From Propioniciclava tarda (GTDB lineage: Bacteria; Actinomycetota; Actinomycetes; Propionibacteriales; Propionibacteriaceae), in contig NZ_FXTL01000013.1 of the NCBI RefSeq assembly GCF_900182665.1, forward strand, positions 32,491-96,490: DNA of 64,000 nt, in the 5' to 3' direction. The notes under the pieces are model-generated. The model made no database searches, was not told the DNA's origin, and saw nothing but the letters and a program-made list of their open reading frames with translations. A program made the position numbers and the translations under genes. This document shows positions 55,195-63,959 of this stretch, piece after piece. Positions within the stretch are counted from its first letter, which is position 1. The number at the start of each line of letters is the position of its first letter.

Positions 55195-56436
55195 TCAGCC
55201 GCGGAAGACCCCCGAGAAGACGATGGCGACCCGCTCGCCCGGCTTCACCGAGGGGCCGGACGCCGTGGGCAGCAGCCCCGCTAGGCCCGCCGAGCCCGTG
55301 GGGCTCACGTTCACGCCGGTCTGCTTGGCCAGCGCCCAAGCGCGCTCGACGGCGTCCTCGGAGACCACAATCGTCGTGCCGGCGGAGGCCCGCATCACGT
55401 CGAAGTCGGCCTGCCAGTCGTAGGTCTCGTCGTCCAGGATGCCGTCCGCGAGCGAGCTCGGGCTCTGCCATGGGGTCATGAAGTCGGACCAACGGCGTCC
55501 CAGATCGGACGCGGGCACGCCCTCGGCCAGCCGCCAGGCTCGGTTCAGCGGGGCGCCGCCCTCGGTCTGGACCGTGTCCAGCTGGTAGATCGGGCCGAGA
55601 CCCCAGCCCATGCACGCGGCGAAGGCGCCGCCCCCGACCTGGATCAGGACGCGGGCAGGGGCGGGCAGCGCTTCGCGCAGCTCCCAGCCGATGGTGCGTC
55701 CGCCGTCGAGGCAGAGCCCGTTCTCGGGTCCCTGGACGCTGAAGGGGATGGCTCCCGCGGCCACGGCCTCGCGGAAGCGCAGCACGGCCGGGTCGCCGGC
55801 CTCGTCCTCGACGCGTCCGCAGCGGTTGATCTCGGCGCCGAGTGCCGTCAGCGTCTCGATCACGGGGCCGCCGTCGATCATGGGCACGTAGACCTGGATC
55901 GGCCACCCGGCCGTCTGCGCCAGCGTGGACGCCGCGATCGCGGCGTTGCCGCAGGACGCGATGGCCAACGGACGCCGCTCGTCGCGCGCCGTCAGGCCCA
56001 GTTCCTCGGCCGCGCGGAGGTGCAGCAGGATCGTCACGAGGTGGCGGGCCTTGTGGCTCCCGCCGAGCTGGTCGACCTCGGTCTTCACCCAGACCTCGGC
56101 GTCGAGTTGTTCGGAGAGCAGCTCGTTCTGGGCGGTGGGGGTGATGACAAAGCCGTCCGCGACCTCGCGGGTCAAGGCGATGCAGTCGGCGTCCGACATG
56201 CCGTTGGCTTGGGCAAACGCCCACCAGGCCAGGGACGGGCCGAACCGCACGAAGGGGTTCGGGTCGTCGATGAGTTCGGGAGCGGGGCCTCCGGTGACCG
56301 GATGGAGCACGTGGTGGCTGTCGCCGGCGGGGGCGTCCGGGCACTTGAAGGGGTACAGCGTCTCGATCGGCACCTCGGCGCCGCAGGTGGCGCAGCGATA
56401 GCCGGTGACGCGGCCACGGGTCATGCCGTCGGACAT
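55195..56436 (-). CDS. threonine synthase-like PLP enzyme with zinc-finger N-terminus
   Basis: 413 residues from the ATG at 56436 with AGGAGA upstream. The N-terminal CxxC..C region (YRCATCGAEV, then PFKCPD) looks like a rubredoxin-type zinc site found in some threonine-synthase-like proteins. The fold-type II PLP core follows: LGGSHKARHLV (PLP lysine), IASCGNAAIAAS and VLIQVGGGAFAACMGWG. Whether it makes threonine or acts on another amino acid is unclear; no other thr genes are near. AT-rich bases upstream (56450-56490) may hold the promoter. Confidence 0.85.
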   Translation of the reverse strand: MSDGMTRGRVTGYRCATCGAEVPIETLYPFKCPDAPAGDSHHVLHPVTGGPAPELIDDPNPFVRFGPSLAWWAFAQANGMSDADCIALTREVADGFVITPTAQNELLSEQLDAEVWVKTEVDQLGGSHKARHLVTILLHLRAAEELGLTARDERRPLAIASCGNAAIAASTLAQTAGWPIQVYVPMIDGGPVIETLTALGAEINRCGRVEDEAGDPAVLRFREAVAAGAIPFSVQGPENGLCLDGGRTIGWELREALPAPARVLIQVGGGAFAACMGWGLGPIYQLDTVQTEGGAPLNRAWRLAEGVPASDLGRRWSDFMTPWQSPSSLADGILDDETYDWQADFDVMRASAGTTIVVSEDAVERAWALAKQTGVNVSPTGSAGLAGLLPTASGPSVKPGERVAIVFSGVFRG

Positions 56437-56544
56437 GGCTTCTCCTTCATGCGAGGTAAAGCTAACTACACCCAAAGTTAGACCACAAAGGGGTCAGTTC
56501 GCGGGGCTTTCCCGAGTCACAGACGCTGGCCCCCGTGCTCGGAG

Positions 56545-57420
56545 CTAGATGATCGGCGTCGCCTGCTCGAACCGCAGCCGCCAGTCGTCGCCGTTCTTCA
56601 TCCAGACGGACGCCTTCAGCGTCACCTGCGTCGGCGTCCGTTCGCGCCACCGGACCAGGACGACCCAGGGAGCCAGCTCCTCGACGGCGATGACCTCGAG
56701 CTCGGGAACGTGGGGCAGCGGATGGCTCGAGCCGGCGATGGTGCGGCCCTTGCCGGCGACGCGCCCCTTGGCGTCGTGGAGGGCGAATTTGGGGTGCAGG
56801 AGGGCGTCCATGCGGACCTGCGAGCCCCGGACGTCGGCGTCCCACAACGACCGCTGCAGCGCGACGGCGGGATGCTCCTCGGGGTCGGGCTCGGTGAACA
56901 GATCCTCGGCGGGCTTGGGTGGGGCGTACGTCTTCGACGGCGGCTTCTGGGGGGCGCGTCCGGGACGGTAGCCCGGACCGCGGTCGACGGGCGTCCCGTC
57001 CTTGTACGCCGTCGCGGCCGCCCGGGCGCGCACGTCCGCCGCCTCGTTGAGCGCGTGGCCGGCGTGGCCCTTGACCCACTCGAACGTCACCTTGCGGCCG
57101 TGCAGCGCGCGGTCGAGATCCTTCAGCAGTTCGACGTTCAGCACCGGCGAACCGTCCGCCTTGCGCCAGCCCTTGCGCTTCCAACCGGGCAGCCACTTGG
57201 TCAGCGAGTTGATCACGTACTGGCTGTCGCACAGGACGGTGAGCTCCTGTGGGTCATCGGCCGTCTGCTCGAGCAGGTCGAGGACGGCCATCAGCTCGCC
57301 CATGTTGTTCGTGCCGCGCGCCCAGCCGCCGGCCGCCCAGCGGTCGTCGTCGACGTACCACGCCCAGCCGGCCGGACCCGGGTTCGACAGCGACGACCCG
57401 TCGGCGGCAGCGATGATCAC
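56545..57420 (-). CDS. RNase HI fused to a C-terminal DUF4440/NTF2-like domain
   Basis: 291 residues from a GTG at 57420. Residues 1-140 are RNase HI: AAADGSSLSNPGPAGWAW (Asp), NMGELMAVLDLLEQ (Glu), VLCDSQYVINSL (Asp) and KGHAGHALNEAADVRA (His, Asp), so the four catalytic acids are kept. A Pro-rich linker (about 145-175) leads to an NTF2-like domain (residues 180-291, ALHDAKGRVAGKGRTIAGSS, then WRLRFEQATPI). The fusion is uncommon; the second domain may bind a ligand or modulate activity. Cleaves RNA in RNA-DNA hybrids. Confidence 0.87.
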   Translation of the reverse strand: MIIAAADGSSLSNPGPAGWAWYVDDDRWAAGGWARGTNNMGELMAVLDLLEQTADDPQELTVLCDSQYVINSLTKWLPGWKRKGWRKADGSPVLNVELLKDLDRALHGRKVTFEWVKGHAGHALNEAADVRARAAATAYKDGTPVDRGPGYRPGRAPQKPPSKTYAPPKPAEDLFTEPDPEEHPAVALQRSLWDADVRGSQVRMDALLHPKFALHDAKGRVAGKGRTIAGSSHPLPHVPELEVIAVEELAPWVVLVRWRERTPTQVTLKASVWMKNGDDWRLRFEQATPII

Positions 57421-57447
57421 GGGGCTATTCTGCCGCCCCGCGGCCGC

Positions 57448-58398
57448 TTAGGGCGACGCGGGGGATGCAGGTTCGGTGATCCTCGTCTCGTGCGGATGCC
57501 CGGTCAGGACGCCGACGGCGTCCTGACCGGCCGCCCGCGCGGCCAGCACAATGGTCGTCCAGAGCAGTCCGACGCTCGCGAGCGAGAACGTGACGCCGAG
57601 GACGCCCCCGTCGACCCCGGCAGCCCGGTAGGCCACGGCCAGCGCCACCACGATCGCCAGCAAGATGCCGACCACCAGCCCGAGGGGACGCAACTCGGCC
57701 ACCCCAGCGGCAGCCCGGACGGCCACGATGATGACCACCGCTGCGACGACGGCGAGGATCGTCCGGAAGACCTGCATCCCGACGAAGTCGTCGGACGCGA
57801 GCCACAAGATCGGCCACGACAGGCAGCGGGTGAACGAGCGGTTCCCGGCGGCCAGGTGGGCGCTCACGTGCAGCACGACCAGCAACGAGGCAGCGAGCAG
57901 CGCGGGGGAGCTGACCCGTCCGAGGCGCAGGCGTCCGCCTCGGCCCAGCAGCACCGCCGCGGCGGTCGAGAGGGCCATGGCCAGCAGCGCGCACAGCAGG
58001 TCGATGGCCGCGCCGACGGCGTCCACCCCGAGCCCCAGCACGGACGCGCGTCCGAACAGCGCCGACCCGCCCGCGGCCAGACACGCGACGCTGCTCAGGA
58101 TGCGCAGGCAGTTGTTCTGCCGCGGCAGCAGGAAGACCGCGATGGCGGCCGCGATCAGCAGGCCGCCGGTCGTCATCGCCGTCACCCGATGGATCATCTC
58201 CAGCGCGGGATTCGCCGCCAGCACCGCCGGGATGTCGGACGCCCCCGGCGCGAACCGGTCCGGGTAACAGCCCGGCCAGGCGTGACAGTCGAAGCCGGAC
58301 TTCGTGGCGCAGACGACGCCGCCCATTCCTACGGTGATGAGGGTGAACAGCGCCGCCAGGCGCGTGAGGAGCAGCGTGACCGGGGGTACCGGGGGCAT
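57448..58398 (-). CDS. ctaA: heme A synthase-like protein (CtaA/COX15)
   Basis: 316-residue membrane protein with seven to eight helices. GGVVCATKSGFDCHAWPGCYPDRFAP at about residues 26-51 is the CtaA/COX15 cysteine-pair loop, and EMIHRVTAM holds a heme-ligating His in the next helix. The second pair of His residues is in VLHVSAHLAAGN. CtaA oxidises heme O to heme A for cytochrome oxidase, which links it to the heme block elsewhere in the window. Divergent from the EamA gene. The sequence is fairly diverged, so another heme-modifying role cannot be ruled out. Confidence 0.78.
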   Translation of the reverse strand: MPPVPPVTLLLTRLAALFTLITVGMGGVVCATKSGFDCHAWPGCYPDRFAPGASDIPAVLAANPALEMIHRVTAMTTGGLLIAAAIAVFLLPRQNNCLRILSSVACLAAGGSALFGRASVLGLGVDAVGAAIDLLCALLAMALSTAAAVLLGRGGRLRLGRVSSPALLAASLLVVLHVSAHLAAGNRSFTRCLSWPILWLASDDFVGMQVFRTILAVVAAVVIIVAVRAAAGVAELRPLGLVVGILLAIVVALAVAYRAAGVDGGVLGVTFSLASVGLLWTTIVLAARAAGQDAVGVLTGHPHETRITEPASPASP

Positions 58399-58546
58399 GA
58401 CGACTCGTCCTTACATCGGAAACTCAGCCAGGTCAGCCTACCCGTGCGCCCTGTTCCAGGGGCCGCCCCGCCGGATCGCGACGCTCGTCGGAGGCGTAGA
58501 CTGCCGCGTCCGCCACCACCAGGGAGCCGCATGTCCGGGATCAGCC

Positions 58547-59476
58547 GTGCCGCGTAGGGACGTCGCGCTCGCCGCCCTCGTCATCGCGATCTGGGGGGTC
58601 AACTTCGTCGCGGCGAACATCGCGATGGAGTCGCTGCCGCCGCTGCTGATGGCCGCCCTCCGGTTCACGCTCGTCGCCCTGCCCGCGGTGTTCTTCGTCC
58701 GTCCGCCCGGCAACGGCGTCCGGGCCGTCGTGCTGTCGGGACTCTTCATGGGCACTCTGCAGTTCGGCCTGCTCTACTCCGCCATGATGCTCGGGATGCC
58801 CGCGGGGCTGGCGTCCTTGGTGCTGCAGGTCCAGCCGATCCTGACGGTCATGATCGCCGCCGCCCTGCTGGGCGAGCGTCCGAACCGCACGCAGGTGATC
58901 GGCATCGTCATCGGGCTGGTCGGCATGACGATCGTCGGCTGGCAGTTCCTCGCGCACGCGCCGCTGCTGCCGTTCGCCATGACGATCGCTGCCGCGGCTG
59001 GCTGGGCCGCGGGCAACGTGGTCACGCGGCACAGCCCGCCCCGGACCGGCTTCTCGCTCGTGGTCTGGTCGGCTTTGGTGCCGCCGGTTCCGCTGCTGAT
59101 CTTGTCGTTTTTCCTCGAGGGCTGGTCGCGCGATGCGGACGCCCTCGCGCACGTCACCCTGCGCTCGGTCGGCGGCCTCGCCTTCGTCGCGTACGGGGCG
59201 TCCATGATCGGCTACGGTCTCTGGAACCTGCTGCTGTCGCGGCATGCGGCCGCGACCGTGGCGCCCTGGTCGATGTTCGTCCCGGTCATCGGGGCGATCG
59301 CGGCCTTCGCCTACAACGGCGAGCGGCCAACCCCGCTGGGCATCCTGGGCGGAGCGGTCACGGTCGTCGGGGTCCTCATCGCCTTGGGTGTCGGACGCCG
59401 CTGGCTCGCCCGCGGCGGCCGCGCCGCCGTCGACCGTCCGGACGCCGTCCCCGCGGCCGAGCCGCCCGGCCTGTGA
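58547..59476 (+). CDS. EamA/DMT-superfamily exporter
   Basis: 309 residues with ten membrane helices in two EamA repeats: VALAALVIAIWGVNFVAANIAM and MTIAAAAGWAAGNVVTRHSP mark the repeat starts. Resembles O-acetylserine/cysteine or amino-acid exporters (RhtA/YdeD-like). The GTG at 58547 fits the conserved N-terminus; upstream residues are not membrane-like. The stop overlaps the Nudix start (TGATG), so the two are coupled. Confidence 0.88.
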   Translation: MPRRDVALAALVIAIWGVNFVAANIAMESLPPLLMAALRFTLVALPAVFFVRPPGNGVRAVVLSGLFMGTLQFGLLYSAMMLGMPAGLASLVLQVQPILTVMIAAALLGERPNRTQVIGIVIGLVGMTIVGWQFLAHAPLLPFAMTIAAAAGWAAGNVVTRHSPPRTGFSLVVWSALVPPVPLLILSFFLEGWSRDADALAHVTLRSVGGLAFVAYGASMIGYGLWNLLLSRHAAATVAPWSMFVPVIGAIAAFAYNGERPTPLGILGGAVTVVGVLIALGVGRRWLARGGRAAVDRPDAVPAAEPPGL

Positions 59477-59967
59477 TGTCGGACGCCGTGGCCAGCCCCC
59501 TGCCCTCCGGGCCCGGTTTCACGGTCGCGGCCGTGGTGCTGACGGACGGCGCCGGCCGGGTGCTCACCGTGCGGAAGCGTGGCACCGAGCACTTCATGCA
59601 CCCGGGCGGCAAGATCGAGCCGGGGGAGTCCTCGGACGCCACGGCCGCGCGCGAGGTCCGTGAAGAGCTCGGTCTCATCCTGGACGCCGCCGGCCTCGAA
59701 CTTCTCGGCTCGTACCTGACGCCGGCGGCCAACGAGCCGGGGCACTGGCTGAAGTCGGACGTCTACTACTGGCCCGAGCCCGTGGCGGGCGAGCGCATCG
59801 CGGCCGAGATCGCCGAGTCCCGCTGGGTCGACCTGGATGCACCGTCCGGCACGCTCGCCCCCTTGTTCTGGGCGGCCCTGGACGCGACCCGAGGCAGACT
59901 CGCGGCGACGGCGTCCGATCTCAGTGGTGGTGGCGATGGTTGTGGCGGCTCGGGTTCGGCGGGTTGA
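59476..59967 (+). CDS. Nudix hydrolase
   Basis: 163 residues with a complete Nudix box: GGKIEPGESSDATAAREVREELG at about 45-67 (the Glu pair of REVREELG binds Mg2+). FTVAAVVLTDGAGRVLTVRK opens the fold. It hydrolyses a nucleoside diphosphate linked to another group; the substrate is unknown. The last 47 bases overlap the end of the convergent ABC gene, so its Gly-rich tail is antisense to that gene's His-rich tail. Confidence 0.92.
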   Translation: MSDAVASPLPSGPGFTVAAVVLTDGAGRVLTVRKRGTEHFMHPGGKIEPGESSDATAAREVREELGLILDAAGLELLGSYLTPAANEPGHWLKSDVYYWPEPVAGERIAAEIAESRWVDLDAPSGTLAPLFWAALDATRGRLAATASDLSGGGDGCGGSGSAG

Positions 59968-60760
59968 GGGCGTCGACCGCGGGTCCGTCGCCGTGCTCGG
60001 GGTCGTCGATGAAGACCAGGTCCGAGTCGTGCAGCGAGCCGAGTCCGTAGGCGAGTTCGAGGTTGCGTCGACTCAGGACCTGCTCGGGAGGCCCGGACGC
60101 GAGAACGTGCCCGTTCATCAAGATGACGTGGTCGGCCGCGCGGGCCTCGTCGAGGTCGTGGGTGGTCAACACGACGCTGTGCCCGCGCTCGCGCTCGGAG
60201 TGGATGATGTCGTCGATCGTCTTGGCCGAGACGAGGTCGAGGCCGGTCAGGGGCTCGTCCAGCAGGACGGCGACGTGATCCTGAGCCAGCCCCTGCGCCA
60301 CGTAGACGCGCTGGCGCTGCCCCCCGGAGAGCTCGCCCAAGTGGCGGCGGGCGAGGTCGGCGACGTCGAGGAGGTCCATGGCCCAGGCGATGCGGCGGCG
60401 ATCGGACTTGGTCAGCGGCCGGAACCAGCCGCGCGTGGGGTAGCGGCCCATCGCGACGACTTCCTTGACCGTGATCGGCGTCCCCTCGGGCAGCGCCATG
60501 GACTGCATCACGTAGGCCACCTGGCGGTAGGCCTCGCTGGCCGGCTTGCCCAGCACCTTGAGGCTGCCGGATCGCGGCTGCAGGACCCCGGCGAGCGAGT
60601 TCAGCAGCGTCGACTTCCCGGACCCGTTGGGCCCGATGATCGCCGTCACCCCGTGCGCCGGAATCGTGAAGTCCGACGGCGTCATCGCCACGTGGTTGCC
60701 GTAGGCCAGCACCAGGCCGGACGCCTCGGCCAGCGGGGTGTCGATCGCGGACGCCGTCAT
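59921..60760 (-). CDS. zinc/manganese ABC transporter, ATP-binding protein
   Basis: 279-residue ATPase of a metal importer: Walker A AIIGPNGSGKSTLLNS, signature LGELSGGQRQRV, Walker B VAVLLDEPLTGLD and the TTHDLDEA switch His. The C-terminus ends in a His-rich tail (HNHRHHH) that could bind metal. It is the last gene of the SBP-permease-ATPase operon and overlaps the permease by four bases. Its 3' end overlaps the Nudix gene. Confidence 0.93.
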   Translation of the reverse strand: MTASAIDTPLAEASGLVLAYGNHVAMTPSDFTIPAHGVTAIIGPNGSGKSTLLNSLAGVLQPRSGSLKVLGKPASEAYRQVAYVMQSMALPEGTPITVKEVVAMGRYPTRGWFRPLTKSDRRRIAWAMDLLDVADLARRHLGELSGGQRQRVYVAQGLAQDHVAVLLDEPLTGLDLVSAKTIDDIIHSERERGHSVVLTTHDLDEARAADHVILMNGHVLASGPPEQVLSRRNLELAYGLGSLHDSDLVFIDDPEHGDGPAVDALNPPNPSRHNHRHHH

Positions 60761-61635
60761 GCGGTCACCTCCTGCGCGCGGGTCTCGGCGCGGGCGGCTC
60801 TACGGCGGGCGAGGATCCGGCGCAGCCAGGTGGCGTGCATGACGACGAAGAAGGTGCCGACCGCGACGAGCGCGATGGTGGCGGCGCCCGCGGTGCCGAG
60901 GCGGTAGCTGAGGGTGAGGCCCACGACGACCGCAGCGAGGGCCAGCAGGATGGACGTGGCGATCATCCGGGGGACCGTCCGGCTGAGCAGGGCCGCGGTG
61001 GCCGGCGGGCCGACCAGGAGCCCGAACACGAGCAGGGTGCCGACGGCCTGGAAGCTGCCGATCACGGCGAGGGCGATCATCGCGAGCAGCAGCGCGTGCG
61101 TGAGGCGCGGCTTGAGGCCCAGCGTGGACGCTTTGGTCGCCGAGAACGAGAGCCCCAGCAGCGGGCGGTAGAGCACCAGGGAGCCCACGACGACGATGGC
61201 GGCCATGACGGCCTCGCCCTGGATGGCCGCCCAGGTCACGCCGAAGGTGTCGCCGAACAGGATGCTGGTCAGGCTGCCCGTGAACGACGGCGACTTGCTG
61301 ATGATCGCCACGCCGAGGGCCATCATCCCGACGAACAGCAGGCCGATGGCGGTGTCCTCTTTGAGCGCGGTCTGCCGGTGGATGAACTCGATGCCGCCCA
61401 CCATGACGACGGCCGCGATGGCCGCGCCCAGGTAGGGGGAGAAGTCGAACAGCATCGCGGCGGCGATGCCGGGCAGGACGGCGTGCACGAAGGCGTCCCC
61501 GAAGAAGCTCATGCCGCGCAGGACCAGCCAGACGCCGACGGTCGAGCTCATCACCGCGGCGATGACGCCGCCGATCAGGGCGCGCTGCTGAAACCCCAGC
61601 GCGAAGGGCTCGGCGAGCCAGTCGATCGGCGTCAC
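60757..61635 (-). CDS. zinc/manganese ABC transporter, permease (ZnuB/MntB-like)
   Basis: 292 residues with about eight membrane helices of the ABC-3 metal permease family: FQQRALIGGVIAAVMSSTVGVWLVLRGMSFFGDAFVHAVLPG is the conserved N-terminal block, and QAVGTLLVFGLLVGPPATAALLS follows. The GTG start overlaps the SBP stop (GTGA), so the operon is translationally coupled. Metal specificity follows the binding protein. Confidence 0.93.
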   Translation of the reverse strand: MTPIDWLAEPFALGFQQRALIGGVIAAVMSSTVGVWLVLRGMSFFGDAFVHAVLPGIAAAMLFDFSPYLGAAIAAVVMVGGIEFIHRQTALKEDTAIGLLFVGMMALGVAIISKSPSFTGSLTSILFGDTFGVTWAAIQGEAVMAAIVVVGSLVLYRPLLGLSFSATKASTLGLKPRLTHALLLAMIALAVIGSFQAVGTLLVFGLLVGPPATAALLSRTVPRMIATSILLALAAVVVGLTLSYRLGTAGAATIALVAVGTFFVVMHATWLRRILARRRAARAETRAQEVTA

Positions 61636-62591
61636 GTGAGTGCGCCGGCGATGGCGTCTGCGTTGGCGAGCATCATCGAACTGTACGTCTCGGCGCCCGA
61701 GCCGGGTGCACCGACGCTGTCGACGAACAGGGGGACGACCCTCACGTCCGTCCCGGCCTCCTGGGCGACGGCCTGGACCATCTTGGGGCTGACCGCGATG
61801 TTCGAGAACACGGCGGGGACCTTCTCGGCCTTGACCGTGGCGACCAGCTTGGCGATGTCGGCGGACGACGGCTCGGCGTCCGTGGCCCCCCCCGGGATCA
61901 CGACGCCCGCGATCTCGAATCCGTAGGCCTTCGCGAAGTAGTTGAACGCCTCGTGGTCGGTGATCAGGATGCGCCGCGCCGGCGGGATGATCGCGAGCTT
62001 CTCTCGGACGGAGGCGTCCGTGGCCTTGAGCTGAGCCTCGACCTTGGCGCCGCACTCGGTGAACGTGGCGTCCCCGGTGGCCTCGGTCAGCTGCTTGCCG
62101 ATGTTCGCGGCCGCCTGGGCCATGCGTCCGGCATCCAGGGCGACGTGGGGGTCGAACTCGCCGTGTGTGTGAGCTGCGTGCTCTGCGGCCGTCTCGCCGG
62201 CATGGGCAGCCTCAATGTCGGAGTACTTCAGCGGGAAGACGTCCGGGGCGACCTCGTAGACGCGTCCGCCGTCGGCTTTCACGTTCTTCAGGGCGGTGGC
62301 CAGGCCTCCTTCGAGCCCGAGCCCGTTGGCGACGACCAGTTTGGCCCTGGTGAGAGCTGCCATCTGATCGGACGCCAGCGCGAAGTCGTGCGGGTCGACG
62401 CCCGGCTTCATCAACGTGGTGGACTTAGCCCCGGCGCAGGACGTGATGTCAGAGACGATCGAGCCCAACGGGGTCGTGGTGGCGATGGCGACCGGTGCGG
62501 CGCTCGGGCTCGGCGCCTGGCCAGCGGAGCCGCAGCCCACGAGGGCAGTCGCGCAGAGGGCGGCGAGGCACAGCCTGGAAGTGGGGTTCAA
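61632..62591 (-). CDS. zinc/manganese ABC transporter, substrate-binding lipoprotein
   Basis: 319 residues from a TTG at 62591, chosen because AAGGAG sits six bases before it and a classic lipoprotein signal follows at once (CLAALCATALVGC). Cluster A-I metal-binding fold: VDPHDFALASDQM (His), the His-rich loop AAEHAAHTHGEFDPHVALD, ITDHEAFNYFAKAYGF (His) and a late Asp. The loop with several His residues is more like zinc proteins (ZnuA) than manganese ones. The upstream Zur/Fur-like palindrome overlaps the ribosome-binding site, so metal controls expression. Confidence 0.92.
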   Translation of the reverse strand: MNPTSRLCLAALCATALVGCGSAGQAPSPSAAPVAIATTTPLGSIVSDITSCAGAKSTTLMKPGVDPHDFALASDQMAALTRAKLVVANGLGLEGGLATALKNVKADGGRVYEVAPDVFPLKYSDIEAAHAGETAAEHAAHTHGEFDPHVALDAGRMAQAAANIGKQLTEATGDATFTECGAKVEAQLKATDASVREKLAIIPPARRILITDHEAFNYFAKAYGFEIAGVVIPGGATDAEPSSADIAKLVATVKAEKVPAVFSNIAVSPKMVQAVAQEAGTDVRVVPLFVDSVGAPGSGAETYSSMMLANADAIAGALT

Positions 62592-62600
62592 CCGGAACTC

Positions 62601-62625
62601 CTTATTGGGAATCATTCTCAATAAG
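62601..62625 (-). promoter_or_regulatory. Zur/Fur-family operator of the metal importer
   Basis: The arms TTATTGGGAAT (62602-62612) and ATTCTCAATAA (62614-62624) are inverted around a central C with one mismatch, and a C-G pair extends each end. The inner part fits the TGAAAATCATTTTCA pattern of actinobacterial Zur sites and general Fur boxes. It overlaps the Shine-Dalgarno and lies 10 bases before the start of the binding-protein gene, ideal for repression by metal. Which regulator binds is inferred. Confidence 0.75.
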
Positions 62626-62676
62626 AAGGTAGCACGGCGTCGACGCATGGCCAACGCGGCCTGTCAGGATGGGACG

Positions 62677-63300
62677 GTGACGTTGTGGCTGCCGCGGGGG
62701 TATCGCGCCGAGAGCGAACTCGAGGTCAAGCGCTCGCGGTTCCTAACGACCCTCGCCCGCGTTGACGCCGAGGAGGCTGCCCGCGAGGTGATCGCGGACG
62801 TCCGCCGAGTGCATCCGGCTGCCCGGCACCACTGCTCGGCGTTCATCGTCGAGGTGGAGGGGGCGCAGCACATCGAGCGTTCGTCCGATGACGGCGAGCC
62901 GTCCGGCACGGCCGGCGCGCCCATGCTGGGCGTGCTGCGCGGGTCCGGCGTCACCCAAGTCGTGGCGGTCGTGACGCGCTACTTCGGCGGCGTCCTGCTC
63001 GGTACCGGCGGACTGGTCCGCGCCTACTCGGACGCCGTCGCGCAGGCCCTAGACGCCGCGCCACGCGTCAAGCCGCTACTGCGTGTCAGGTACTCGATCG
63101 AGGTGGGCCACGGGGCGGCTGGTCGTTTTCAGTCGGTCCTGCGCGCCACCGGCTGCACGATCGAGTCGGTTGACTACTCCGAGTTCGCGTCGATCACCTT
63201 TGTGGCACCTGAGACGTGTGATGTGGCTACCGTCATCTCAGTTGCCGCGGGTGGCAGGCTGCGTCCGTCTCGGGTGGGACAGTTCCAGTCCGAGGGTTAA
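62677..63300 (+). CDS. YigZ/IMPACT-family protein
   Basis: 207 residues from a GTG at 62677 with AGGA seven bases upstream; an ATG 30 bases earlier is possible. The IMPACT domain has ELEVKRSRFLTTLARV, RHHCSAFIVE, SSDDGEPSGTAGAPML and VVAVVTRYFGGVLLGTGGLVRAY, and a small C-terminal domain follows. Bacterial YigZ is of unknown role; the eukaryotic relative regulates GCN2. Divergent from the metal importer, so it may share the operator region. Confidence 0.92.
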   Translation: MTLWLPRGYRAESELEVKRSRFLTTLARVDAEEAAREVIADVRRVHPAARHHCSAFIVEVEGAQHIERSSDDGEPSGTAGAPMLGVLRGSGVTQVVAVVTRYFGGVLLGTGGLVRAYSDAVAQALDAAPRVKPLLRVRYSIEVGHGAAGRFQSVLRATGCTIESVDYSEFASITFVAPETCDVATVISVAAGGRLRPSRVGQFQSEG

Positions 63301-63323
63301 CCCGACTAATCTGCGCCGAGCTG

Positions 63324-63863
63324 CTACGGAGTTGGCGTGGGATCTAGGGCGACCGGGGTGCAGTTCTTGCATGGGGGTGTAGTCGGCGCAGAGAACGGGA
63401 ATGTCCCGGTTCCCGTCTGACCATTGGCGGCCGTCCAGGTGTACGGAATCGTGCCAGAGATGCGGCCCTCGGCGCTGTTGGGAGTGCCAGCTAGCCCGAT
63501 CACGACGGTCTTGCAGTCGGTGCCAGACGTGGTGTTGAGGATGTCCAGTGGGTTGGGCGAGATGGCCCATCCGGTGGTGGTCACTCCGTTGAGCGTCACC
63601 GTTGCGTCACTGAAGTTGATCGTGACATCGCTCGGTACGGTGCTGCAGACCTGGGCCGTGACCGCGTAGCCGCTTTGCAGGCCGTAGTTTTTGACGCAGC
63701 TATCCCCGGGCACCTTGCATGCGATGTCACCTCCGGTGAGATACACCTCACCGGAGGCGCTGACGTGCGGGGCGGCAGCAGTGATGGTGACGACGGGCAC
63801 GGCCCACGCCGCCCCTGCGGCGAGGGTTCTGCGAGAAATGCGATTTCGTGCATCGATCGTCAT
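63324..63863 (-). CDS. secreted protein with twin-arginine-type signal (hypothetical)
   Basis: 179 residues. The N-terminus NRISRRTLAAGAAWAVPVVTITAAAPHVSAS has paired arginines, a hydrophobic stretch and an Ala-x-Ala site, consistent with Tat or Sec export. The mature part is Thr/Gly/Ser-rich with six cysteines, probably in disulfides, resembling a beta-sandwich surface protein. It ends in a Pro/Thr tail. No GGACGC-type motif occurs in it or in the next 140 bases, unlike the genes to its left. I do not recognise a family. Confidence 0.72.
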   Translation of the reverse strand: MTIDARNRISRRTLAAGAAWAVPVVTITAAAPHVSASGEVYLTGGDIACKVPGDSCVKNYGLQSGYAVTAQVCSTVPSDVTINFSDATVTLNGVTTTGWAISPNPLDILNTTSGTDCKTVVIGLAGTPNSAEGRISGTIPYTWTAANGQTGTGTFPFSAPTTPPCKNCTPVALDPTPTP

Positions 63864-63959
63864 AGTGGTCCTTGGGGTATTCGGTAACGGCGTTCCGCTT
63901 GGACCCTAGTGGTGTGTGTCGTTAGTTCCTTTATGGTTGGGTTCTTGGGATGATGGGGT

